Assembly (NCBI RefSeq): GCF_002288925.2
Contig: NW_022097996.1
Span: 6,442,686-6,506,685, forward strand
DNA length: 64,000 nucleotides
Direction of reading: 5' to 3'
From: Delphinapterus leucas
Taxonomy: Eukaryota > Chordata > Mammalia > Artiodactyla > Monodontidae
The position numbers and the translations under genes were made by a program. Under the pieces are notes generated by a model. The model ran no database searches, was not told the DNA's origin, and saw only the letters and a program-made list of their open reading frames with translations. Positions 1 through 11,869 of this stretch are shown here, in pieces. Positions within the stretch are counted from its first letter, which is position 1, and each line of letters opens with the position of its first letter.

Positions 1-28
1 GCACTGAAGTTTTTTCCAGGAAGATTTT

Positions 29-235
29 TTTTTTTTTTTTTTTGCAGTACACGGGCCTCTCACCGTTGTGGCCTCTCCCGCTGGGGAGCACAGGCTCCAG
101 ACGCGCAGGCCCAGCGGCCATGGCTCACGGGCCCAGCCGCTCCACGGCACGTGGGATCCTCCCGGACCGGGGCACGAACCCGCGTCCCCTGCATCGACAG
201 GCGGACTCTCAACCACTGCGCCACCAGGGAAGCCC
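29..235 (-). mobile_element. Short-form CHR-type SINE (tRNA-derived), young copy
   Basis: A T-run at 26-43 (the poly-A tail in reverse) precedes a body of about 190 bp ending in CCACCAGGGAAGCCC, the reverse complement of the SINE start GGCTTCCCTGGTGG. The flanks carry a 15-bp target-site duplication, TTCCAGGAAGATTTT, at 14-28 and 236-250. The family descends from a tRNA and is moved by L1 enzymes. The open frames inside it recur in the other short copies, so they come from the repeat and are not genes. Confidence 0.95.
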
Positions 236-250
236 TTCCAGGAAGATTTT

Positions 251-1539
251 ATTCAAAGCAAAGTAAGTAGACATTTTCACCAACTTCAGAGGATACCTCA
301 GGCCCCAAATATCTAAAAAAAAACAAAAGCAAAAGCAAAAACAAAAACAAAACAAAACCCACTATCATTGGACTTCTTTGGGTTAAGGCAATGCAAATTA
401 AATCTGAGACTCTGAAGCTGTATTTGATCCATCAAGTACAAGATCTTCAGAAGTACTGCAAGTCCCCTGCAGTCTTTACAACTCAACACGCTCATAAAGA
501 AAAAAGAGATGTTACATATCTGCTATTTGCTACTGAAAGAGTCACGTTGCATTCAAATGCACAACTTAGGCATGGTGATATTAGGAAATTCTAGTTCAAA
601 TGCATATTTTACCTAAAATTGATTTCCTTAGCCCTCAGTACCCATAATTCATTAGCATGCACCCATTTTTCATTTAGTTTTCCTGAGAGAAGATGGGGCC
701 ATGAAAAGGTAACTTATTGGGAGTGGGTGAAAGCTACTATCACATGGAAAGTTTCTGTCTGGGAGAGAAAGTGATGCACTTGGGGGTACCACAGCCTCTG
801 GCCAGTGCCCTGGGGAAAGACAAAAGGGAGCTTCGTAAACAAAGTTGTTCTGTTTTGCTGTTTTATGTGAAAGCAGTCCTGGCCACAGTCATTAAAAAAT
901 CACTATTTTTCTTGAGCCACAAAGAATATTTTCTTGGAGAATTCTTATTAATATAGAAATATCAATATCAATTATTACAATAAGTCAATAGCAACAAGTG
1001 AATATTTTTACTTGGGCTTTTCTCTAGTGGCAGAAACCCATCTTCTGAGGTAGGTAGCTCCTGGCAGGAGTGCTTCAATCGAGTTAAAAGTATCTCTTCT
1101 TCGTACTTTATGTCTCTAGAAAAAAAGGTATGAGCCAGAATCCCTGAAATAACAGTTAAAGGAAGCAGCAGCCGGGTGGAAAATTAAAGTCCCAAAGCAA
1201 AAGCAGGGGCAACTACTGAGAATGTCCTGTCCTGCCTGAGAGGGGCTCAGAGGTAGCCACCAGGCTGGAGGGGAAATGAGAAGATTTTCCTTGACACAGT
1301 ATTTGCTTAGCAAGCACACAGTTTTTACCTAGAGAATATATTTATTTAGGGCAAATTAGCACCAAGAGTTGGAGGGAGCCCCGATGGAGATGATGAAGGA
1401 GCTAAACGCTCTACAGGACAAAAAAAAAAAAAAAAATCCCACGTGCCTGCAATCACTCAAATGAGGAGAGAATAAAAATCTAAAATTATACTTTACCTGA
1501 AAAACTTTACCCAATTTTTTTATTATAAGAAGCTAATTT
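251..1539. other. Single-copy DNA, no gene seen
   Basis: AT-rich sequence without a recognisable family. It contains an A-rich stretch at 316-358 (repeated AAAAGC and AAAAAC units) and a poly-A run near 1421-1437. Frames of 60-80 codons lack any domain-like composition. Confidence 0.6.
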
Positions 1540-1883
1540 AACCAATAATCAATCAATATTTATTGATTGCCTACAATGTGCTTGGCCCTGGGTAGGAGTA
1601 AGATATGTCCCCTGCCCTCTCACTGCATGGAGCCAGGAGGGGAAATGGACCCTGGGCAATAAGGTGACGTGATTGGTCTCAGAAAAGGGGGACAATGGAG
1701 ATTGGTATGGTCTAGAGGGTCAGGGAAGGCTTCCTGAGGAAGTGATGTATCCAGGAGAAGTTACCTGGGCAAAATCTGAGAGGTAAGGGGTGAGAGAGGG
1801 AGAACAGAAAGAGGAAACAGCCTTAGAAGAGAGAACTGAGTGTGGGAAGTCGGGAATAGAACCATAAGTAGTCTGAGGAACTT
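1540..1883 (-). mobile_element. L2 LINE 3'-end remnant
   Basis: Reverse-complement L2 3' region. It has AATATTTATTGATTGCCTAC followed by the 'gtgcttggccctggg' block at 1578-1592, and GGGAAGGCTTCCTGAGGAAG near 1723-1742, all usual in old mammalian L2. It is interrupted at its far end by a later L1 insertion. Confidence 0.7.
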
Positions 1884-1900
1884 AAGAAATCTGTCTGGAG

Positions 1901-2429
1901 ATGAATGGATAAAGAAGGTGTGGTACATAGATACAATGGAATACTACTCAGCCATGAAAAAGAATGAAATAATGCCATTTGCAGCAACATGAATGGACCT
2001 AGAGATTCTCATACTAACCGAAGTCAGACAGAGAAAGACAAATATCATATGATATCGCTTATATGTGGAATCTAAAAAAATGGTACAAATGAACTTATTT
2101 ACAAAAACAGAAACAGACTCACAAACATAGAAAACAAACTCATGGTTACCAAAGAGGAAAGGGCGAGGGCAGGGATAAATTAGGAATTTGGGATTAACAT
2201 ATACACACTACTGTATATAAAATAGATAAACAACAAACAAGGACCTACTGTATAGCACAGGGAACTATATTTAATATCTTGTAATAACCTAAAATGGAAA
2301 ACAATCTGAAAAAGAATAGATATATATGTATGTATAACTGAATCACTTTGCTGTGCACCTGAAACTACCACAACACTGTAACTCAACTAAACTTCAATAA
2401 AAAGTTGTTTGGAAAAAAAAAAAGAAAGA
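1901..2429 (+). mobile_element. 5'-truncated L1 with perfect target-site duplication
   Basis: It begins within the last part of ORF2 (Trp-Tyr-Ile, then a Met-Glu-Tyr-Tyr-Ser-Ala segment, translated from about 1905). It continues through the cetartiodactyl L1 3' UTR and ends in an A/GAAA-rich tail at 2413-2429. The 17-bp direct repeat AAGAAATCTGTCTGGAG lies at 1884-1900 and 2430-2446. ORF2 here carries stops, so it is a dead fragment. Confidence 0.95.
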
Positions 2430-2446
2430 AAGAAATCTGTCTGGAG

Positions 2447-2950
2447 CAAAGAGAGTATATCAGCCAGGATCCGGAAGGAAATGGAAATCATGCTGGTTAT
2501 TCTAATAGAGAGAACTGGGAATTACTTGCCAAGTGTTTGGCAACAAGAGACAGTCACTGAAGGAAGCAGGGAACCCCCCCCCCCCCCGCCCCGCAAAATG
2601 TGGGGTAACAAAGGCAAGAGGACAGAACTGGAAGCTTTGAAGAGGGGACAGAGCTGGAATCCAGACTCAGAGGAAGGGATTCCGGCCAGCAGATCCTACT
2701 TCCATCTGAGGGGACACAAGGAGACAGGATTTGGGAAAATGCTAAAGGCTGGAAACCATTGCTTCAGGAATGAAGGGCTATTGGTGCATAATCAAGAACA
2801 AACAGAAAGGCGCAGGCCTTTTCTCTCTTCTCCACCTCTCCCTGGCACCTCCTGTTGGCCAAAGTTCACCGTGAATCTGACATTCCCCATGGGTCTCCAT
2901 GGGTGCATCCAACTGCATTTTCATATGGAACTGGTCCCCCTATTATATTA
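2447..2950. repeat. Probable old interspersed repeat, family not named
   Basis: The stretch 'atccggaaggaaatggaaat' at 2468-2487 and the block ACCTCCTGTTGGCCAAAGTT near 2847-2866 resemble widely dispersed old mammalian repeat sequence, but I cannot name the family. A C-run of 14 bases sits at 2574-2587. The 180-codon frame at 2409-2951 starts in the L1 tail and crosses this run, so I do not call it a gene. Confidence 0.35.
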
Positions 2951-4778
2951 ATACTTGATTTACATCCTTATTGTCATAGTCAAAAACTACTATTTCGTTA
3001 AACTATTATCAAGTTATTTTAGTCTCCATTATTTTACCTTTCATTTAATCCCTTCAGTTCCCATCCTGAGTTAGAAATATTTCACTTTGGCCAAAGCTTA
3101 GAGTACATGTGTGTTGCCTATGAAGCATGCTCCTTTGCAGCCCCGTCGTTAAAGGGGCACCACCAAGCACACCCCACGCTTCACAACTATTGATACTTCA
3201 GGCAGAAAAGTACAGGCTCTTCTTCCGATGAAAGCAGAAATGAAGCAGTGTTTTTGCTCTTCTGCTATTTTAAAGGTGGACACTAAGAACTTCAGTTTCT
3301 GTCTTTGATCTCAAAGCAATTTACATTGCAAGAATAAATAAAGAGATGGGATTTACCCTTTTCTCTTCATCTCGAATGACTGACATTTCTATCTACTCCT
3401 AAAGAGGAAAGAGGTCAGATGTCTGCAACAGCTGTACGTGGCTGAAGTAACAGATATAGTTGTATAACATCTTGAAGTCTTGAAGTCTTAAATTATACTA
3501 GAACGAAATTACAAACTTCAGGGAATTGGCAAGTTTTGCTTGACCTGTGTATTTTTTTCCCCCTCAAATCACCTGACAAAGCCTGAACTCCCATAATTTG
3601 TAAATAGTGACAACCTTCAGAATTTCTCATTTTATTTTGCTTGGGCTCCTAAGTCTCTTTCATAGATACTAGAGCAAGAGTTGGAAAAGGCGAGGAAAAA
3701 AAAAAAAAAAAAAAGCAAGGCTTGCTTCATCATCTTAAAACATCAGAGCTAAACATATTGTGTACATAAATACCAACCCAGACTTTCCAAAATGGATATA
3801 ATTTGCAAGGCTCAGTGTTTGATATCTAGATATATTTGTAACATCTCAAAGCACTCTGGGCTGATTTTTTTAGACAGATTTTACAGAACCCAGCTTAGGC
3901 GAACAGAAGTTGTAAATTATATCTAAGTGGACTTTATAAACAAAAGTTAAAGTCGAGCATGCAAGGAAATATTGAAAAGTTTGCATAATGCTGTCAACAT
4001 CTCCTGTGCCAATGTTCATCCTTTCTTTTATTATTTGCTGAACTTTTTTCTATATACATGGATCTATGTCTACCTAAGTATGTGTGTACAGATTTATGTT
4101 TTCAAATGAAACAAAGCTGTGCAGTTATTATTGCAGGGGTCGCCCAGTCTCTGCAAGCACGTGCTTCCCAGGCACTATTAAAGTACAGTACCGACATTTC
4201 TCTCTTGTAGCTTGTGAGTGTGAGCCGCCCTGGGCTTGCATTTCGGGAAAGCGCCTGGAGAATACCAATTTCATTTAGAAACTGCCCTGCTTAAGTGTTT
4301 GGAAGGGTTTGACAGTGTCGCATCAGGTGATCAGATATATTTTCAGAGCTACCACAGAGAAAGTTAGAAATGTCACCCAAAAGTTTAGACTAAATGCATT
4401 TTTCCTACAAAGGAATTGATTTTAACCATCATGTAAATTTATAACATGTGCCAGTTTCCAGGGTTTTGTTACGTTGCAGAATTTAGATGCTGGTCTCTGC
4501 TTTCAAATTATTTTAGTACCTGGTATGGACTCGTTCTTGAAAGGCAAAAGTTGTTATTCTGTTGCACACTCTTCAGCGAATGGCCCAACTGGAAATTCTC
4601 AAGTAATAGAGATGAACAACCATTTCTCACGCTGCTTCAAACACTGTTATACTGTGAAAACAATATTTTTGAATATGTTGTTTCTCTTCTACAAGATTTT
4701 CCGTTCCTACTACATAGAACTTTAAAAAAAGTACAAAATTTTGTAGTTTAATTAGCCTTGTAATATCTTCCCCAAAAT

Positions 4779-4820
4779 TATATATATATGTATATACATA
4801 TATATATATATATATATATG
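4779..4820. repeat. (TA)n microsatellite
   Basis: Alternating TA with a few G and C interruptions over about 42 bp. Confidence 0.9.
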
Positions 4821-6686
4821 ATGTATCCTTCCCCACTCACCACCCTCATTTGAGGAGCAGGCATCCACCTCAACTTTTACTGACTATATCCAGTGTATCT
4901 TCAACAGTATTACATATCGTCCCTGAAATTATGAGGACGAGGGAAACTATGCCAGTCTAGGTGAAATCTGTTCATCAGTAACTCATATGAAAATAGTGTA
5001 TTTCCAAGGATAATCAACTTTTTTTGATGATACTCTGGAGAGAGAGAAAAAGTAGTTTAATTCAAAATTGAACAGAGTTTTCTGCACTGGTCTATCAGCT
5101 TGCTTCTCTGTCTGCCTTTTTATTGAATCCATACTTTGTATTTCAGCGGCCCATTAAATTCTTCTCACGTTTTAGAGTTTCTCTGAAAATATTTTGTGAA
5201 CACTGAAGGAGCAAAATTGCACTAACAGTCTTGCAAATCTGTATTCTCTAAACAAGGACAGAGATGTCTTCAGGTTTTATTCTGTTTTGTTTGTTTTGTT
5301 TTGTTTTGCTTTTAAAGGAAGGGTCAAACATTAACACATGACAATAGTGAGATTACACAGATAAATTTTCTTTTCTTTTATCTAGTAAACTTTCTAATGA
5401 TGGACTTCAAAGGCAGACAGGGAAGAAGCTTCCCTGTCTTCTGTGCCAGGAGGAGAGGCAAGGCTCTTTACCACTCATATGGGAGAGATGAGGAACCTTT
5501 GAATGGATCATTGGTTTTTATGAGTAGTAATGAGGTGAGAAGTATTCTAGTGTGTGGTACAGGCCTTCATTAAAAAGCGTGAAACAGAATGGCTTATGGT
5601 TACAGGGGGGTAATTTGTTCTAACATACTTGCTAAATTGTGCTGTAACCATGCCAGTTAACAGCACTATATTTTCCATAGGATTCCTGAATGCATTTGTG
5701 TGCAATTATTCTGCCCATACAACGTTCAGGGATTTTTCCAATCGCTTGTGTTAACTACTTGACAATGCTCACTCCCTCCGTGGAAAGTATATTGAGCCCC
5801 ATGGTTAAAGAGAGCGAAAAGGATCCAGCGATGTTCTCATTCTCCTCTTCAAGCCAAAGGGTTCTTGCAAAGTGAAAAATTCACAGAACCCAAATTTAAA
5901 TGAATACCGTTTGCTGAAAAGGTATTATCAGAAGTAATAACCCGCTGAGTCACTCCAAAGCTTAAGGTTTTAAACTACGTAGTATAATAAGTACACTACA
6001 TAAGAAAGAAAGAAAATAAGATTTGGTAGTTTCAAGTCTATCATTTAGAAAAGAAAAGAAAAAAAAAAAGCTGAAAAGTAAGAACAATGATCTTGCTACA
6101 TTTCTGAGGAAATTCTGCCCCTAAGAGAACTTAAAGTTCTGTAACATATACCAAGGAGGCTGCTTCTTCAGACTTCTACTGGGAACGTTGGACTGAAATT
6201 TTATTCACTGGAAAAATCATCCTACTGAGAGAAACAACATGTCCTTGTTTTTCACATGACCAGCTATGGAAAGAAAAAATGTTATAGGATAAAAATGTTG
6301 TTTTGGACAGGACCTAGAATTTGGGTATATCCTAAGGGAAACTGTTTTACGAGTGATAGCTTTTTAAGACAGGTTTACTATTACACTGAAAATGTCATAA
6401 CTTAGACTTTTGAGAGGGGGAAGAAAAACTCCTTTGAATTTTCTACAATTTTCTTAAAAGGCAATACTACAAAATTCATTACTTCATAAAATATGCCCCG
6501 ATTTTACAACTGATGACACAAGTATATTGGAACAGCAATACATGAATTAAATACAATTGACATGCCACCATGGACTAAAACTGGAGACAAATTTAAACAC
6601 CAACAGACTTTACAGTGAGACAGGAAGTATCAGTGTCTGTCCACTCAGTGGAATTTCTAGGCTTAGCAGTGGGGAGAAGAACTTTG

Positions 6687-6745
6687 TCACTATCACCCTT
6701 TTCATTATTATTTTGTCACTTTGCACCCTTTTCACTATTATTTTG
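6687..6745. repeat. Two-copy imperfect tandem, unit about 30 bp
   Basis: The unit beginning TCACTATCACCC (6687-6715) is followed at once by one beginning TCACTTTGCACCC (6716-6745). Both end CTATTATTTTG or ATTATTATTTTG. Confidence 0.8.
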
Positions 6746-7226
6746 TTTTTGCGGGTTAGATATTTGATATTTTGGGGAAAAACTATTTACAACCACAGTT
6801 TCGTACCTTATTCTAGCCTCAGAAATAAATACTGTCAAACTTAATAGAAACCAGGCAGTGGGCCTACAGTCAATGAAATAGGCTCAGCCTCCCCTTACTA
6901 TTTCTTTTTATTGGGTTTTCAGGAAAGTCTATGAAGGAAATTCTGATTGCAAACCTCAGTCAGTCCTTCCAGCCTAAGAGAGGGAAATGGTAGCCCTGGG
7001 CTATGTGTTAGAATCAGTGGTATTTTTTCAGGCTAAATTGAGTATGTGAGCAGAGTGAATAAGGAAAATTATATTTCACGATGGTTAGTGTTCATCATTG
7101 TACCACAGGTAGTTAGATCAGGTAAGGGCTGTTATTGAATACATCTTATTCTATGCTAGATCCAATAACCTAGAACATTACCCAGAGAAAACAACCAACC
7201 TTTTTATCACTGTCTAATTACTGTCA

Positions 7227-7270
7227 CACACCATTGTAAAGCAATTATACTCCAATAAAGATGTTAAAAA
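7227..7270 (+). mobile_element. 44-bp L1 3'-end stub with target-site duplication
   Basis: Only the last bases of an L1 3' UTR (CAATTATACTCCAATAAAG and a short A tail) are present. They lie between 11-bp direct repeats AATTACTGTCA at 7216-7226 and 7271-7281. It matches the end of the L1 at 52553-53144. This is an extreme 5' truncation. Confidence 0.9.
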
Positions 7271-7281
7271 AATTACTGTCA

Positions 7282-8008
7282 GTAATCAAAACATCACTTT
7301 TCCTCAGTTTCATGCAAATGTGGACACTCTGAGTTAATTGGTAACAACTAGAATAAAAAACCTGGAAACTAATGTAGAAGAAAATGAACATTAAAAGGAC
7401 ATTTATCATTCTTTAAGCTTTCTTTTGCATGTATCTCATTTAGGTCTAACTGAAGAAAGGAAAGCTTTTCTGGTTGATAAAAAGAAACAAGTTTTAGGTG
7501 TATACAGTGTGAGATGAATGTATATGTCTGATTCCCTTAGGACATCATGGTTCTCCATGACTGGAAATCCCAATGGTTGATGATGTCAAACGCCTCTATT
7601 TACTTACATCTATTCTCAAAGTTTCTCTGAAATTAAAAAATGTATATTAAGGAAGAGAAAAACAAGTATAAGGAGACTAAAAGGATAATAAATACGGGAC
7701 AGAAAATACATATTCAAATATGTGGAGACTAAATCTGTGTAATGAAAACATGAGTCGGAGGAGAGAAGGTAGTTAAAATATTCTATTTATACACCCACAC
7801 TTGGGAAAAGTTTTTATTGGAGACTACTAGTGGTTGCCTTTTCATAAGAAAGCTGGAGCCATTTAACAAAAGCTCCACGTGTTCCAAACCCCTGGCAGGT
7901 GTGGAGACCGACAGGTGTAAAGGAATCCACAAAGCTCTGGTCAGCAAGAAAGAGTTACCTGGGCAGTTGGGATGATGTTACAGCTCCATCCTCTCTGCCT
8001 GTGGGCAT
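7282..8008. other. Single-copy DNA, nothing recognised
   Basis: Unique AT-rich sequence without a coding frame or repeat family that I can name. Confidence 0.55.
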
Positions 8009-8026
8009 CTCTACTGAGCTATAATT

Positions 8027-8213
8027 TTCTTTTTAATATTTATTTATTTATGGCTGTGTCAGGTCTTAGTTGCGGCACATGGGATCTTTCGTTGTGGCGT
8101 GCGGGCTTAGTTGCCCCGTGACACATGGGGTCTTAGTTCCCCGACCAGGGATCAAACCCACGTCCCCTGCATTGGAAGGCAGATTCTTAACCACTGGGCC
8201 ACCAGGGAAGTCC
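8027..8213 (-). mobile_element. CHR-type SINE, older internally deleted copy
   Basis: Reverse-oriented SINE ending CCACCAGGGAAGTCCC with an A/T-rich tail (TTTAATATTTATTTATTTAT) at its left. It is shorter than the long form near 54957. A 17-bp target-site duplication TCTACTGAGCTATAATT lies at 8010-8026 and 8215-8231; the first base of the right copy adjoins the SINE end. Confidence 0.93.
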
Positions 8214-8366
8214 CTCTACTGAGCTATAATTAATGCAGCAGAATGCATAGAAGGTTTAGAAAAACATCTAGCTTTATTTTGTTTCACCAGAGTGTCTAAA
8301 AATTGGGGAGTAGAAAGGAGGAGAGATAAATATACTTGGACCAACATTAGAATAAGCCAAAATTTT

Positions 8367-8863
8367 TTTTTTATTTTGAAGCCATTGAATGAAAAAAATT
8401 TTTTTACTGAAGTATAGTTGATTTACAATGTGTTAATTTCAGGTGTACAGCAAAGTGATTCAGTTATAGATAGATAGACAGGTAGATAAATAGATAGATA
8501 GAATTTCAAATTTTTTTCCCTTATAGGTTATTACAGAATATTGAGTAGGGTTCTCTCTGCTATACAGTAGGTCCTTGTTGGTTATCTATTGTATATATAG
8601 TAGTGTGTATCTGTTAATCCCAAACTCCTAATTTATCCCTCCCCACTCTTTCCCCTTTTGGTAACCATAAGTTTGTTTTCTATGTCTCTGGGTCTATTTC
8701 TGTTTTGTAAATAGTATCATCTTTCTGGATTCCACATATAAGCAATATCATATCATATTTGTCTTTGTCTGTCTGACTTCATTTAGTGTGATCATCTCTA
8801 GGTCCATCCATGTTGCTGCACAAGGCATCGTTTCATTTTTTATGGCTGAGTAATATTCCGTTG

Positions 8864-8915
<52 letters not shown>

Positions 8916-8938
8916 TATATACCACATCTTTATCCAAA
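8367..8938 (-). mobile_element. 5'-truncated L1, reverse, with extra 3' sequence
   Basis: Reverse complement of the cetartiodactyl L1 3' UTR (8400-8720) and of the ORF2 C-terminal region (8740-8940). It includes the complement of the Met-Glu-Tyr-Tyr-Ser-Ala segment, broken by a (TA)n/(CA)n expansion at 8867-8920. Imperfect duplications GAATAAGCCAAAATTTT (8350-8366) and GAATAAACCAAGATTTT (8939-8955) match at 15 of 17 bases. They place about 25 bp of non-L1 sequence plus a second A-run beyond the L1 tail inside the insertion. Confidence 0.88.
8867..8920. repeat. (TA)n(CA)n compound microsatellite inside the L1
   Basis: Alternating AT from 8867 gives way to ACACAC near 8905-8914 and returns to AT. 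Confidence 0.9.
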
Positions 8939-8955
8939 GAATAAACCAAGATTTT

Positions 8956-10659
8956 AAAGTGACCAACGTTGACCTTTTGATTCCCTTTCTTTGATTATAT
9001 CCACGTACCTTTCCAAATCCTCCTCATGTGAGTCTTTGATGGATGCTAGGTAAACTTAGGAATTTCTTTCATGATCCAGCATATTCAAATTTATCTTGGC
9101 CATATTACTAGTTACCATACTTGGAATTTCTCTTCTGTTTCATCCATTCAGAGACAATCTCTGGACTCCCATTCTTCCTTTGTACAATAATCCAAGGCCC
9201 AAACTCAAGTTACTTCCACACGTAAACTAGACATTAACTCCCGCCCATTAAGAGCTCCCCTGTCCTGGCTACTAACTGTATCACACACATTTGAAAGAAT
9301 TATATTTAATTTCTCAACTTGTTATTAGTTTTCTTGAATTGTTCATAGATTGTTTCAGATGTATTGATCTTCTCACGATAAACTGTTTGAGGATACAAAA
9401 AATATATATACATAGCATTTTTGTTTCACCAAGAGCAATATGCAAATGAAAAATAATATAAAAGTAGAAAGCCTAAAGGAACACGCTAGATTCAGTACCT
9501 CATGGCATATATTTATGTCTTTTAAGGTAATTCTCTTGCTCTATTGCCTAACTTCTAATGAACCTAGTAGTGGAAATTACTGTCCAAATAAGAAGAAAAG
9601 AGATAAAATTGGTAAACAGCAGAAGATCGGTCTTTAGCTGAGCATTCTTCGTCGTACTCCTTTAAACTTCTCCCTGTATTACCCACTTTGCTTGGGATTA
9701 TCTAGAAAAAGAGAGACAGAAAATGAAGGTAAAAATGACACTGAAATTTAGGATATCTGGGAAAGAATGGGAGACTAGTTTGAGGGGATAAACGGGGCAA
9801 AGACATGCTTGCATTTTGAAGGCCCTTTTCCAGAAGTTTTTCAAATGCCAAATATGTTAATTTAACATAGTGAACCAGTGATTCGGTTTATTCTGTTCTG
9901 GGTTTCTGGAATATAAAGAAATTATGACTATAGTGAATGCCTAAAAATGGCAAAGTACAACCAATCATGTTTCTTATTCATTGAAAAACACTAAATGAAC
10001 ATAATATGTATTTGTCCTACTCATGATATTGAAATGGGTATTCGGTAGAATGAGTTTATAGTTCACTGAGCAGAAAGCCTTTTATTCTTTTAATCAGAAC
10101 AGCATCTTTCCCAATTACCTTACAAGTCATAAAATTATCTCTCATAGCATGATTTGTCATGTTTAGGTTACTTGTCAAAATCCCCTTTGAATTACTAGTC
10201 ATATATATGAATCTAAAATATTTATAATTAAGATCTCTGTGGTAAGACTAATCCATTTAATTGTCTTATTTATGCTACCCATCACTGGCAGAATTTAAAG
10301 ACACTAATAAACATTGCTTCCATATTCTCTTTGCTCAACTTCTATGTAGAAACAATGGAGTTTTCATTCCAGTGTACAGAGAAGTGCCATATTTAGAGAC
10401 ATTTAGCAAGACATTCCAAAGCTATAAATAAAATTCCAAACGCAGTTCTGTACCTCAATAAGTAGAACCATAGAAAAAACCTGGCTGGTTGCCAAAAATT
10501 AAGGAGTGTGATAGAAAGCCTTTCTCATATCCAAGTTAGTGAAATGAGACAATTAAAATGAATGCTCCCCAAGATGTGGAGAAATCTACATTATCCATAG
10601 GTGAGCTCTCATCATTCCAGATTCCACGTTAATATCTCTAATTCAAATAGATAATTGTG
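8956..10659. other. Single-copy DNA, no gene seen
   Basis: AT-rich unique sequence. The 65-codon frame at 9440-9637 has no recognisable features. Confidence 0.55.
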
Positions 10660-11340
10660 AAAAGCCTTGAGTTTTTGTCTAAATGCTTTCTGGCAGTGGG
10701 GAGAGTGTCATGCAAAAGAATTCCCCTGCTCTCCTCTCCTCACAGCTTAGAATTAGAGTGAAAGTGTTAATGTCCCTTGTAATTTTTCTTTCTCAATAGC
10801 AACATGCTAAAATCCAAGCATTTCTCATTATATTATTACAATTTTTAAAAATTGCTGGCTAGCCCAATTCTGATCTGAAAAACCTTTCTCTAATTAGCTT
10901 CTTTGCAAAATTGGACACAGACAGATCGTAATCCCTCATTTACTGATTTTATTTTAATGCTATTACTCAGCATATGTTGGCTCTATTAAACCATTACAGT
11001 AAAAAATTAAAATGAAAGTCATATGATTTATCCCCCTTTAAAAAGTGCTCAACTGGTCTAATAAAAGTCGAGTGCCAAATGCCAGATGTCTGATTTAAAA
11101 GAAATTCTGAACAAAAAAGAAAAACTCTCCCATTATTCTCTTAAGATATTTGGTTGAGATTAATGCCATCCAAGGAAAAATAACATTTATATATTAATAC
11201 AGTTGTATGGGTATATTCAACTTAAGTAAGAAGATGCATATCGATCTTGGTTGCTTTAAACCCTCATCTTGAGAAATAAATTTGTACTGCTTTTATATGC
11301 TTTCAGCAAGCCAACCTGATATTTTAAAAAGGAAATGAGG
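10660..11340. promoter_or_regulatory. Candidate conserved noncoding block
   Basis: About 680 bp free of recognisable repeats, dense in homeodomain-like core motifs such as TAATTA at 10891-10896, with stops in all frames. The look (repeat-free, AT-rich, motif-dense) is that of a vertebrate developmental enhancer. This is inference only; no conservation data were available. Confidence 0.25.
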
Positions 11341-11869
11341 GTGGTTGCTTCCATTTCCAACGCAGGAGTTCAGAATAGAAATGCAAGATATCATCAAGAT
11401 AGATATTTCTAATCAGGTTTTGCCCATTACTTGTCCTTCAAACTTTAGTTCCTCCTCATTATTTAATTATCAGCATAATATCTAGCCAAAATCTATTGTC
11501 TGGGAAACTAAATTGATGTTCTCAGGTCTATAGAAAGATTTTTTCAAAAGAAGAGCCGAATAAAGGCAGCTATCTTTTCAGTTTTTATTACACTTTCACT
11601 CAACTACTCCATGTTCACCACTCCCCAAACAGTTATTTTCAGATCTTTGCTCCAGATCTTTGCTCGTATTATTTTTTTTCCCAAGAACATCTTTTCTCTT
11701 TCCAAGAGTTAAGATCTATGCCTCAAAGATGATCTCACATAACATTCTTTTCACACATTTTTTTTTTTCTGATTATTCCTCCCTTCCACTGCCATGACTA
11801 CAGTACTGTTAAGGGTAGTCACTGGCTAGCAGGTCCGCAGACACATTTGCCTTTCCTCCTGAACCCAGC
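11341..11869. other. Single-copy DNA, nothing recognised
   Basis: Unique AT-rich sequence. Short T-runs at 11670-11680 and 11759-11769. Confidence 0.5.

Larger units (their letters stand above)
2951..7215. other. Single-copy DNA with small simple repeats
   Basis: No repeat family or gene recognised over about 4.2 kb. It holds a poly-A run near 3696-3714, a (TA)n tract at 4779-4820, purine-rich patches near 6005-6070 and a short imperfect tandem at 6687-6745. Frames up to 101 codons at 4446-4751 show no domain-like features. Confidence 0.6.

Noticed and set aside
2409..2951. 180-codon frame, + strand
   Set aside because: It starts in the L1 A-rich tail (Lys/Glu-rich start) and passes through a C-run (Pro-rich stretch) and repeat-like DNA.
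4084..4278. Possible exon after TCTCTCTTGTAG with a Cys-Glu-Cys-Glu peptide
   Set aside because: An acceptor-like site exists, but the 64-codon frame has no matching donor and no recognised domain.
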